From NCBI RefSeq assembly GCF_001889305.1, contig NZ_CP013074.1:1116001-1180000 (forward strand): a stretch of 64,000 nt of DNA, in the 5' to 3' direction. Shown in pieces: positions 53,940 through 62,174 of this stretch. Numbering within the stretch: position 1 is the first letter of the stretch; each line of letters begins with the position of its first letter. The notes beneath the pieces are model-generated. The model was not told the origin of the DNA and made no database searches. It saw only the letters and a program-made list of their open reading frames with translations. The DNA comes from Dehalococcoides mccartyi (GTDB taxonomy: Bacteria > Chloroflexota > Dehalococcoidia > Dehalococcoidales > Dehalococcoidaceae). The translations under genes and the position numbers were made by a program.

Positions 53940-55160
53940 ATGTCTGAAAAAGTTGTTCTGGCATACTCCGGCGGGTTGGATACCTCAGCCGCTGTGAAAT
54001 GGCTTCAGGAAAAATACGGCATGGATGTTATTGCCGTTACTATAGATGTGGGTAATGAAAAAGATTTCACCCTGATAAAGGAAAAAGCCCTCAAAGTAGG
54101 CGCTAAAAAGGCCTATGTACGGGATGTGCGTAAAGAATTTGCCGAAGATTATATCTGGAAGGCTATCAAGGCCAACTCCATGTACGAGGGTGTCTATCCT
54201 CTGGCAACCGCTCTTGCCCGCCCCCTGATTGCCAAGGTTATGGTAGATATAGCCCTTGAGGAAGGGGCTACCGCCATTGCCCATGGCTGTACCGGCAAAG
54301 GCAATGACCAGGTACGTTTTGATGTGGGCATAAACACCCTTGCCCCCCATTTGAAGATTATTGCCCCCGCCCGCCAGTGGGGCATGACCCGTGAGCAGAC
54401 TATGGAATACGCCCAGAAATGGGGTATTCCCGTACCTATTTCAGTCAAAAACCCTTTCTCCATAGATGAAAACCTGTGGGGGCGGAGTATAGAGTGCGGT
54501 CTGCTGGAAGACCCCTGGAACGAGCCTATTCCCGAAGTATTTGCCTGGACCCGCCCGGTAGAAGCAACCCCGGACGCACCGGAATACCTGGAAGTAGAGT
54601 TTGAACAGGGTGTGCCGGTAGCCGTAAACGGGGAAAAGCTGTCTCCTATGGCACTTATACAGAAAGTGCATGATATTGCCGGTCTGCATGGGGTAGGCCG
54701 TATTGACCATGTGGAAAACCGTCTGGTAGGCATTAAATCCCGCGAGATTTATGAAGCCCCTGCGGCGGTGGTGCTGATTGCCGCCCACCAGGCTCTGGAA
54801 GCCATGACCCTTTCCAAGAGCCAGTTACGCTTTAAGCAGATGGTGGAAGCCACCTATTCGGATATTATTTATAACGGGCTGTGGTTCTCTGCCCTGCGGC
54901 AGGATTTGGACGCCTTTATAGACTCCAGCCAGCGCTTTGTCAGCGGCACAGTTCGCTTAAAGCTTTCCAAGGGCAGCTTCCGGGTAGTGGGACGCAAATC
55001 CCCCTATTCACTGTACCACAAGGGCATGGCCACCTATGATAAGGGAGACCAGTTTGACCCGTCTTCGGCAGTGGGTTTCATAACCCTGTGGGGACTTCAG
55101 GCCAAACTGCAGGCCCAGCTCCAGCCTATTCTGGAAGAAGAAAAGGGGAATGAATCCTAG
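53940..55160 (+). CDS. argG: argininosuccinate synthase
   Basis: Joins citrulline and aspartate with ATP. 406 residues. ATP pyrophosphatase loop LAYSGGLDTSAAVKWL; SMYEGVYPLATALARPLIAK, HGCTGKGNDQVRFD and FEQGVPVAVNG are diagnostic. AAGGAAGG precedes the ATG. Only 0 bp separate its stop from the argH ATG. Confidence 0.97.
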   Translation: MSEKVVLAYSGGLDTSAAVKWLQEKYGMDVIAVTIDVGNEKDFTLIKEKALKVGAKKAYVRDVRKEFAEDYIWKAIKANSMYEGVYPLATALARPLIAKVMVDIALEEGATAIAHGCTGKGNDQVRFDVGINTLAPHLKIIAPARQWGMTREQTMEYAQKWGIPVPISVKNPFSIDENLWGRSIECGLLEDPWNEPIPEVFAWTRPVEATPDAPEYLEVEFEQGVPVAVNGEKLSPMALIQKVHDIAGLHGVGRIDHVENRLVGIKSREIYEAPAAVVLIAAHQALEAMTLSKSQLRFKQMVEATYSDIIYNGLWFSALRQDLDAFIDSSQRFVSGTVRLKLSKGSFRVVGRKSPYSLYHKGMATYDKGDQFDPSSAVGFITLWGLQAKLQAQLQPILEEEKGNES

Positions 55161-56546
55161 ATGAGCCATATCCGCAGCCGCTTTTCAAAACCGGCAGATG
55201 AACTGGTGGTCAGATATACCACCTCACTGCCGTTTGACTGGCGTTTATACCAGGAAGATATAAAATGCTCAACCGCCCATGCCCGCATGCTGGGTAAGCA
55301 GGGCATTATTTCCGCTGAGGACAGCCAGTCCATCATAAACGGGCTTTCGGATATTCTGACCGAGATTGAAACCGGCAGTTTTGTGTTTAAACCCGAAATG
55401 GAAGATATCCATATGGCCATAGAGGGGCGGCTTTTTGAACTTATCGGCGAGGCGGCCGGCAGATTGCACACCGCCCGCAGCCGGAATGACCAGGTAGCTA
55501 CCGATGTACACCTGTTTGTAAAAAACACCTGTACCAGTACTATCAATAAAATACGCACTCTTCAGGGGGCTTTGCTGAAACAGGCGGAAGCCCACCAGCA
55601 AACCGCTTTGCCCGGTTATACCCATTTGCAGGTAGCCCAGCCGGTGCTTCTTTCGCACCACCTGCTGGCTTATTTTGAAATGCTGGAGCGTGACTGCGGG
55701 CGTTTTACAGACGCGAAAAAACGCTCAGATGTGATGCCTCTGGGCAGCGGGGCTTTGGCTGGCGTACCTTATCCGCTTGACCGCGAGATGGTAGCAAAAG
55801 AACTGGGTTTTACCGCTATCAGCCAGAACTCGCTGGATGCCGTTTCAGAGCGGGATTTTGTACTGGAATACCTTTCAGACGCCGCCATCTGCCAGATGCA
55901 CCTCTCCAGACTGAGTGAAGAAATGGTGATATGGTCTTCGGCGGAATATGCCTTTGTAGAGCTTGATGATGCCTATACCACCGGCTCAAGCATTATGCCC
56001 CAGAAGAAAAACCCTGACGTGGCTGAGCTTTGCCGCGGCAAGACCGGGCGGGTATACGGCTCTCTAAATACCATGCTGACTATCATGAAGGGACTGCCAC
56101 TGTCATACAACCGTGACCTTCAGGAAGATAAAGAACCTCTGTTTGACTGCGTGGATACCCTGGGTGACAGCCTTGAGGTATTTGCAGGCATGATAAAAAC
56201 CGCCACGTTTAAACCTGAACGCATGCTCCGTGCTTTGGAAAAAGGGTATGTGCTGGCAACTGATATTGCTGATTATCTGGTGGGTAAAGGTGAAAGTTTC
56301 CGTAATTCACACGGCATTGTAGCCCGTCTGGTGAGCTACGCCATCTCCCAAAATAAAACCTTTGGTGAGCTGAGCCTTGAAGAATACCGCCAATTTTCAA
56401 ACCTGTTTGGAAACGATATTTATACAGTAGATATAAAGTCTGCTTTAAACGCCCGCAACCTGACCGGCGGAACTGCCCCAAAACAAATAGCCCGGGCAAT
56501 TGCCTGGGCTAAGAAAATACTGGCTGAAGCTGGAATTAAAAACTAA
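55161..56546 (+). CDS. argH: argininosuccinate lyase
   Basis: Releases arginine and fumarate. 461 residues of the fumarase/aspartase superfamily: HTARSRNDQVATD, the catalytic loop GSSIMPQKKNPDV, and GYTHLQVAQP. The ATG directly follows the argG stop (TAGATG), so translation is coupled. Last gene of the operon; convergent with rpmB, 9 bp apart. Confidence 0.97.
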   Translation: MSHIRSRFSKPADELVVRYTTSLPFDWRLYQEDIKCSTAHARMLGKQGIISAEDSQSIINGLSDILTEIETGSFVFKPEMEDIHMAIEGRLFELIGEAAGRLHTARSRNDQVATDVHLFVKNTCTSTINKIRTLQGALLKQAEAHQQTALPGYTHLQVAQPVLLSHHLLAYFEMLERDCGRFTDAKKRSDVMPLGSGALAGVPYPLDREMVAKELGFTAISQNSLDAVSERDFVLEYLSDAAICQMHLSRLSEEMVIWSSAEYAFVELDDAYTTGSSIMPQKKNPDVAELCRGKTGRVYGSLNTMLTIMKGLPLSYNRDLQEDKEPLFDCVDTLGDSLEVFAGMIKTATFKPERMLRALEKGYVLATDIADYLVGKGESFRNSHGIVARLVSYAISQNKTFGELSLEEYRQFSNLFGNDIYTVDIKSALNARNLTGGTAPKQIARAIAWAKKILAEAGIKN

Positions 56547-56555
56547 ATGTCCGTA

Positions 56556-56744
56556 TTAAGCAGTTTTAGCAAGCTTGGCCTGAGAACGGATACAACGGGT
56601 GCAGAGCTTCATGCGAACCTCAGTGCCGTTGACTGCAACTTTGGCAGAATGGATATTCGGCATCCAGACGCGGTTAGTGCGCCTCTTGGAATGGCTTACA
56701 TTATGCCCAAATGTAGGGGTCTTACCACACATTTCACATTTCAT
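56556..56744 (-). CDS. rpmB: ribosomal protein bL28
   Basis: 62 residues. MKCEMCGKTPTFGHNVSHSK and RRTNRVWMPNI identify L28; two CxxC pairs (CEMC and CTRC) make it the zinc-binding form. ATG is the family start, but the nearest Shine-Dalgarno, AGGAG, lies 16 nt upstream, unusually far. Transcribed towards argH; the head faces fakA, as in the rpmB-fakA-recG neighbourhood known from Firmicutes. Confidence 0.95.
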   Translation of the reverse strand: MKCEMCGKTPTFGHNVSHSKRRTNRVWMPNIHSAKVAVNGTEVRMKLCTRCIRSQAKLAKTA

Positions 56745-56872
56745 AATTTTGAAAGATTTACTCCTTTGACTGAACCACTAAATTCATATAAAATCCGACA
56801 AGTAAATATATCATAGCACTTTGCCCTTTACAAGTTTGCCCACTTAGAATTGCTATAAGCAAAGGTGAAAAA

Positions 56873-58507
56873 ATGACACAGAACGGAAACATCAGCGGTG
56901 CCCAATTTAGAGATATGGTGGCAGCTGCTACAAACTGGCTGGAGAAAAGCTCTCAGGATATAGACGCTTTAAACGTGTTCCCCGTTCCTGACGGGGATAC
57001 CGGTACAAATATGTTACTCACCATGCGCTCAGCGGTAGAAGAAACTTATAAATACAATGACCCGAATGTCTCAACCGTAGCCCTGGCCATAGCCAAGGGC
57101 TCTTTAATGGGTGCCCGCGGCAACAGCGGTGTTATCCTCTCCCAAATATGGCGGGGTGTTTCCATTGCCCTGAAGGATAAAGCTGCTATATGCGCCTCTG
57201 ACTGGGCGGCAGCCATGAAACAGGCCTCGGAGACCGCTTACCAGGGGCTGAATAACCCGGTGGAAGGCACTATCCTGACTGTACTAAGAGATGTTGCCAC
57301 CACCAGCCAGCAAGAGGTTGATAACGGCATAACCAGTGTAAGTGAGTTGGTTGAAAAAGGTATGAATGCGGCCGGTGAATCTGTAGCCAATACCCCCAGC
57401 CTGCTGCCTGCCCTGCGTGAAGCCGGAGTGGTAGATGCCGGCGGACAGGGTTTTTATACCATACTGGAGGGGGCTCTCCATTTCCTGCGGGGCGAAATTG
57501 AGGACATGCAGTTCCGCAAATCACGGGTTATTACCGGAAATATACCTACCGGAAATTTGTCCGGGCAATATGTGGTAGATGACGAAGAAGCCTTTGGCTA
57601 CTGTACCGAGTTTTTGCTCAAAGGCGAAAATATGGATATTGACAAGATACGTGAGCGGCTGAAGAAAAAGGGCGTTTCGCTTATAGTAGTTGGTGACCCC
57701 ACCACCGTAAGGGTGCATATACATACCCTAAAGCCGGGCAGTGTTATGAACTACGTGTGTGACCTGGGTACTATGCACAAGGTCAGCGTACGCAATATGG
57801 ACGAACAGCACGAAGACTTTTTAGCCCTGCAAAAGGAACGCATGCCGGCAGTGGATACCGCTATTGTGGCCGTAGTTGCCGGTGACGGGCTGAAAGAGGT
57901 TTTTAAAAGTCTGGGCGCCCAGAGTATTATCTCCGGCGGACAGACCATGAACCCGTCTACCAAAGATATTTTACAGGCAGTGGAAGCCGCCCCTTCTGAC
58001 AAGGTAATAATACTGCCGAACAATAAAAACATTATCCTGACAGCTATTCAGGTAGAAAACCTGACCAAGAAAAAAATAAAGGTTATACCCAGCATCACCA
58101 TACCCCAGGGCGTGGCCGCCCTGCTGGCTTTCGACTATGAGGCAGACTTTGAAACAAACTTCAACCTGATGAAGGAAGCCAAAGAAAACGTTAAGACCAT
58201 TGAGATAACCAGGGCAGTCCGCTCTACCAAGCTGAATGACCTTAATATAAAGAAAAAACAGGCTATCGGCCTGCTGGATGACGAACTTTGTGCGGTGGGT
58301 GATGAACCCAAGGCTGTACTTGATGAAATAATATCCAAACTGGACCTTTCCAAGTCAGAGGTTATCACCGTATATTACGGAGCGGACACAACCGAAGACG
58401 AAGCCAAAATACTGGAGACTGAGCTTATAGAAAAGTATCCATCGCTTCAGGTTGAGATGGTGAATGGGGGACAGCCCCATTATAACTACACCGTTTCTAT
58501 TGAATAG
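56873..58507 (+). CDS. fakA: fatty acid kinase FakA (DAK2/YloV family)
   Basis: Phosphorylates fatty acids held by FakB, for use in phospholipid synthesis. 544 residues: N-terminal DhaL/DAK2 ATP-binding domain (NVFPVPDGDTGTNMLLTMRS with the Mg-binding Asp residues, GARGNSGVILSQI), central and C-terminal DegV-like domains (FGYCTEFLLKG, VYYGADTTEDEA). AAGGTG precedes the ATG. The first FakB gene follows in 9 bp. Same protein as Staphylococcus FakA by motif; activity inferred from family. Confidence 0.93.
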   Translation: MTQNGNISGAQFRDMVAAATNWLEKSSQDIDALNVFPVPDGDTGTNMLLTMRSAVEETYKYNDPNVSTVALAIAKGSLMGARGNSGVILSQIWRGVSIALKDKAAICASDWAAAMKQASETAYQGLNNPVEGTILTVLRDVATTSQQEVDNGITSVSELVEKGMNAAGESVANTPSLLPALREAGVVDAGGQGFYTILEGALHFLRGEIEDMQFRKSRVITGNIPTGNLSGQYVVDDEEAFGYCTEFLLKGENMDIDKIRERLKKKGVSLIVVGDPTTVRVHIHTLKPGSVMNYVCDLGTMHKVSVRNMDEQHEDFLALQKERMPAVDTAIVAVVAGDGLKEVFKSLGAQSIISGGQTMNPSTKDILQAVEAAPSDKVIILPNNKNIILTAIQVENLTKKKIKVIPSITIPQGVAALLAFDYEADFETNFNLMKEAKENVKTIEITRAVRSTKLNDLNIKKKQAIGLLDDELCAVGDEPKAVLDEIISKLDLSKSEVITVYYGADTTEDEAKILETELIEKYPSLQVEMVNGGQPHYNYTVSIE

Positions 58508-58516
58508 AAGGAAAAT

Positions 58517-59356
58517 ATGACAGTCAAAATAGTAACCGACAGCACTTCGGATATCAGCCAGAAGCTGGCCGCTGAACTGGGCATAACCGTAGTTCCGCTG
58601 ACAGTTTCGTTTGACAATGAACACTTTAAAGACGGCCTAAGCATAACACCTGACCAGTTTTTCAGCCGCCTTACTTCTCAAAATATATTCCCCACTACCA
58701 CCCAGCCTTCACCGGGAATATTTCTGGAAACATTTGAAAAACTATGCGGAGAAACAGACGAGATACTGGTTATCACCCTTTCCTCAAAACTTTCCGGTAC
58801 TTATTCATCTGCTAAAAATGCCGCCGAGATGATACACGGCCGCTGCCATGTGGAAGTAATAGATTCCGAAAAGGTCATAATGGGAACCGGGCTGCTGACT
58901 ATTTATGCCGCCGAACTGGCCAAAACCGGTCTCAATCTTAAGGAACTCAGCCAGACTATCCGCCAAAAAATGGCAGACTGCCACCCCATCATGTACTTTG
59001 ATACCCTGACTTACCTCCACAAGGGAGGGCGAATGGGTAAAGCTCAAAGTCTGGTGGGGTCGCTGCTTTCTATAAAACCCATTTTGAAAATGGAAGACGG
59101 CATTATCTGCCCCCTTTCCAAAGTGCGTTCCCGCAGAGCCGGCATGGATTACCTGTATAAATTTATCACCGCTTTCCCTAAGATAAAATACCTGGCGGTA
59201 GAACACGCCACCAGCCCGGAAGATGCGGATGAACTGGTATCTAAACTGGGAGAAATACTGCCCAAAGTGAAAATATACCGGTCGCAAATTGGACCGGTGG
59301 TAGGCGCCTATACCGGGGCGAATGCGGTAGCCGTTACCGTTCTGGAAGACAAATAA
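58517..59356 (+). CDS. DegV/FakB-family fatty-acid-binding protein, copy 1
   Basis: 279 residues. FakB proteins hold a fatty acid while FakA phosphorylates it. DSTSDI at the N-terminus, TTTQPSPG lipid-carboxylate loop, SSKLSGTYSSA, FDTLTYLHKGGRMGKAQSL and KVRSRRAGMDYL are all family hallmarks. The C-terminal motif, usually H-x-G-P-G, reads GAYTGANA: the His is a Tyr and the second Gly an Asn. AGAAGGAAA before the ATG; 16 bp to copy 2. Confidence 0.92.
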   Translation: MTVKIVTDSTSDISQKLAAELGITVVPLTVSFDNEHFKDGLSITPDQFFSRLTSQNIFPTTTQPSPGIFLETFEKLCGETDEILVITLSSKLSGTYSSAKNAAEMIHGRCHVEVIDSEKVIMGTGLLTIYAAELAKTGLNLKELSQTIRQKMADCHPIMYFDTLTYLHKGGRMGKAQSLVGSLLSIKPILKMEDGIICPLSKVRSRRAGMDYLYKFITAFPKIKYLAVEHATSPEDADELVSKLGEILPKVKIYRSQIGPVVGAYTGANAVAVTVLEDK

Positions 59357-59372
59357 TTTTAAGGAGCAGTAT

Positions 59373-60215
59373 ATGGCGGTAAAAATAATAACCGACAGCA
59401 CCTCTGACATTCCGCCCGAAATGGCTAACGATATGGGGATTACGGTAATCCCCCTGACTGTCTCTTTTGGCAGCGAACACTTTCTGGATAATGTAAATTT
59501 GAAACCTGACGAATTTTACCGCCGCCTTTCCTTAAGCGGCATTTACCCCCATACCACCCAGCCCTCACCGCTTGTCTTTAAAGAAACCTATGAAAAACTT
59601 ATGCCGCAGGCCGAAGGCATACTGGTTATTACCATATCATCCAAGCTGTCCGGCACCTACCAGTCCGCCCTGAGTGCCGTAAGTATGCTGGAAAACCCCG
59701 GCTGCCCTATAGAAATAATAGACTCTCAAACAGTCAGTCTGGCACTGGGTCTGCTGGCTATAAAAGCAAATGATTTGGCAAAATGCGGGAGAAATCTTGC
59801 AGAGATAAAAGAGACCATTACCCAAAGCCTGCCTGATGCCCAGCCGGTTATGTTTTTTGATACCCTGACCTACCTGCAAAAAGGCGGGAGAATAGGCCGT
59901 GCCCAAAGCATGCTGGGTTCACTTCTTTCGGTAAAGCCGCTGCTTACGGTACGTGACGGTATAGTAACTCCCTTAACCAGAGTACGCTCACTGCAAGCCG
60001 GCATGGACCAGCTTTACAACTTTGCCGCCCAGCACAGCACTCTTGAGTATGTGGGTATTGGTTATGCCACATCTACCGCTGATGCCCTAAAACTAAAGGA
60101 ACGCCTTGCTCCCCTGTTCCCGCCTGAAAAAATATACATAACCCAGGTAGGGCCGGTAGTGGGCACATATACAGGGCCGAATACCCTGTGTATAAACGTA
60201 ATCGGAAAAAGTTGA
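59373..60215 (+). CDS. DegV/FakB-family fatty-acid-binding protein, copy 2
   Basis: 280 residues, clearly a close relative of copies 1 and 3 (same DSTSDI, FDTLTYLQKGGRIGRAQS and RVRSLQAGMDQLYNF). The carboxylate loop is HTTQPSPL, and the C-terminal motif GTYTGPN again has Tyr in the His position. AAGGAG 7 nt upstream. 24 bp to copy 3. May bind a different chain type than copy 1. Confidence 0.92.
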   Translation: MAVKIITDSTSDIPPEMANDMGITVIPLTVSFGSEHFLDNVNLKPDEFYRRLSLSGIYPHTTQPSPLVFKETYEKLMPQAEGILVITISSKLSGTYQSALSAVSMLENPGCPIEIIDSQTVSLALGLLAIKANDLAKCGRNLAEIKETITQSLPDAQPVMFFDTLTYLQKGGRIGRAQSMLGSLLSVKPLLTVRDGIVTPLTRVRSLQAGMDQLYNFAAQHSTLEYVGIGYATSTADALKLKERLAPLFPPEKIYITQVGPVVGTYTGPNTLCINVIGKS

Positions 60216-60239
60216 TAACAGGTTTTTGGAGGCTCTAAT

Positions 60240-61085
60240 TTGAATGTCCAGATTGTAATTGACAGCACATCTGATATTTCACCCCAAATGGCCAAAGAGA
60301 TGGGGAATGTCCATATAATGCCGCTCACCGTATCTTTCGGAAACGAACACTTTCAGGACGGCATAGATATAACTCCTGATGAATTTTACACCCGCCTGCC
60401 CCAAGACGAAAATATCCCCACCACTACCCAACCTCTTCCCGGATATGTAATAGATTTGGTGACCCGTCTTTCGGAACAAACCGACCAGATACTTATCCTT
60501 ACCCTTTCCCAGAAACTCAGCGGTACTTACCAGTCGGCAATGTATACCAAAAAAACTCTGGAAAGCCCCGCCTGCCGTATAGAGGTATTTGATACAAACC
60601 TGACCACACTGGGACACGGACTCAGGGCTTTTCGGGCATCGGACATGGCCAAAGAAGGGGCAAATCTGGACCAGATACTGGAAGAACTCCGAAAGCCCCA
60701 TAACTATCTGGCGGGAGTCATGTACTTTGATACTCTGAAGTATCTGGCCAGAGGCGGGCGGATTGGCAAAGCCCAGAGCCTGCTGGGGGCTATGCTTTCA
60801 TTCAAGCCCATTATTACCGTTCAGGACGGAGAGGTCAGCCCGGTAACCAGAGTGCGTTCCCATCAGGCGGGTATGGATTACCTTTACAACTATGCCGCCA
60901 GCCGCAAGAATATCCGCTATCTGGGGGTTGAACACGCCAACACACCCGAAGTAGCCGAAAGTCTGATAGACCGTTTGGGTAATATTTTCCCTAAAGAAAA
61001 GATAATCCGCTCACGGATAGGCCCGGTAATCGGCACATCTATCGGCCCTAATGCTGTCTGCGTGGTAGCCTGGGCAGATGCCTAG
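60240..61085 (+). CDS. DegV/FakB-family fatty-acid-binding protein, copy 3
   Basis: 281 residues. TTG start, with GGAGG 7 nt upstream. Same layout: DSTSDI, TTTQPLPG (Ser of the QPSP loop replaced by Leu), FDTLKYLARGGRIGKAQSL, RVRSHQAGMDYLYNY. The C-terminal motif GTSIGPN has Ser where most FakB proteins have His. 29 bp to copy 4. The two changes at the carboxylate site make it the most divergent of copies 1-3. Confidence 0.92.
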   Translation: MNVQIVIDSTSDISPQMAKEMGNVHIMPLTVSFGNEHFQDGIDITPDEFYTRLPQDENIPTTTQPLPGYVIDLVTRLSEQTDQILILTLSQKLSGTYQSAMYTKKTLESPACRIEVFDTNLTTLGHGLRAFRASDMAKEGANLDQILEELRKPHNYLAGVMYFDTLKYLARGGRIGKAQSLLGAMLSFKPIITVQDGEVSPVTRVRSHQAGMDYLYNYAASRKNIRYLGVEHANTPEVAESLIDRLGNIFPKEKIIRSRIGPVIGTSIGPNAVCVVAWADA

Positions 61086-61114
61086 ATAAAAATCTGATTT
61101 AAAGGTATGAATAA

Positions 61115-62050
61115 TTGAGCGTAAAAATAGTTACCGACAGCACAGTGGATTTACTTCCGGAAACTATAAAAGAACTGGGCATTACGGTAGTACCGGTATA
61201 CGTAATGTCGGGCAGTAAAACCTATCGGGACGGGCTGGATATAACCCAAACCGAAATCTACAACCGAATGCTGGCAGGTGAGCAATTCACCACCTCCCAG
61301 CCCACCCCGGCTGATTTTGCCAATGCATATAAAACGCTTTCAAAGGAAACTGACCAGATAGTCTCCCTGATTATGGGTGCCAAACTATCAGGCACTTATA
61401 ATTCGGCGTTGCAGGGGCGTGAACTGGCACAAAGCAGCAGCAATATAGAGCTCATAGATACCAAGGCTACTTCCGGAGCTTTGGGTTTGCTGGCTACTCA
61501 GGCGGCTGAAATGGCAAAAATGGGTGAAAGTGCCGGGAATATAATAAACAGCATCAAGAGCTATATCCCCCAGGTACATATCTGGGCTTTGCTGGATACC
61601 ATAAAATATGTGCTGAAGAGCGGGCGTCTCAGCAGTGCATCCAACCTTATCAGCGGGGTTTTGAGTATCCGCCCCATGCTTACCCTTAGAGACGGCTCTC
61701 TCTGGCCGGCCAGTATCCACCGCACCCGCAATAAAGGTATTGAAAAACTGACCGAACTGGTAAAAAATAACCGCAATCTGGAAGCGGTTCAGATAGTTCA
61801 AAGTGTAGATCTGGTGGAAGCTCAAAGCATGAAGGAAAAACTGGCTGATTTTATTGACCAGAGTAAAATCCATATCTCACAACTTGGACCTGCTCTGGGT
61901 GTTCACGGCGGTCCCGGCACTCTGGTTGTGGCTATCAGGGAAAAGCTAAGCGGGATTGGAACCGCAATTTCAGATGAAACGGAAGACAAGAAGTCATTTA
62001 AACTGCCCTCTATCCACCTACCCAAGCTGGGTTTTTCCAGCCTGCATTAG
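61115..62050 (+). CDS. DegV/FakB-family fatty-acid-binding protein, copy 4
   Basis: 311 residues. TTG start with AAAGGT upstream. More distant from copies 1-3: DSTVDL, TTSQPTP loop, LDTIKYVLKSGRLSSAS and SIHRTRNKGIEKL. It alone keeps the usual C-terminal H-x-G-P-G (GVHGGPGTLVV). It also has an extra ~35-residue tail rich in Lys and Ser (DETEDKKSFKLPS). Ends the array before a strong terminator. Likely the copy closest to a standard FakB. Confidence 0.92.
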   Translation: MSVKIVTDSTVDLLPETIKELGITVVPVYVMSGSKTYRDGLDITQTEIYNRMLAGEQFTTSQPTPADFANAYKTLSKETDQIVSLIMGAKLSGTYNSALQGRELAQSSSNIELIDTKATSGALGLLATQAAEMAKMGESAGNIINSIKSYIPQVHIWALLDTIKYVLKSGRLSSASNLISGVLSIRPMLTLRDGSLWPASIHRTRNKGIEKLTELVKNNRNLEAVQIVQSVDLVEAQSMKEKLADFIDQSKIHISQLGPALGVHGGPGTLVVAIREKLSGIGTAISDETEDKKSFKLPSIHLPKLGFSSLH

Positions 62051-62073
62051 TTTTTAAAAATATTTCAAGCTTG

Positions 62074-62104
62074 AAGCCCTCCCCTTAAAAGGAGGGCTTT
62101 TTAT
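62074..62104 (+). terminator. rho-independent terminator of the fakA-degV run
   Basis: AAGCCCTCC-CCTTAAAA-GGAGGGCTT followed by TTTATT; marks the end of the fakA transcript before recG. Confidence 0.88.
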
Positions 62105-62117
62105 TGCAGGGATAGTG

Positions 62118-62146
62118 TGGACAAGTGAGGGCATATGGTCTATCAT
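62118..62146 (+). promoter_or_regulatory. recG promoter
   Basis: TGGACA (62118-62123), 17-bp spacer, TATCAT (62141-62146); start near 62153, giving a ~22-nt leader with CGGAG before the TTG. Confidence 0.55.
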
Positions 62147-62174
62147 TTTTAAAAACCGAAGGCGGAGTATAAAT

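Noticed and set aside
56547-56816. 89-codon plus-strand frame after argH
   Set aside because: It is the reverse of rpmB, whose protein is clearly L28.
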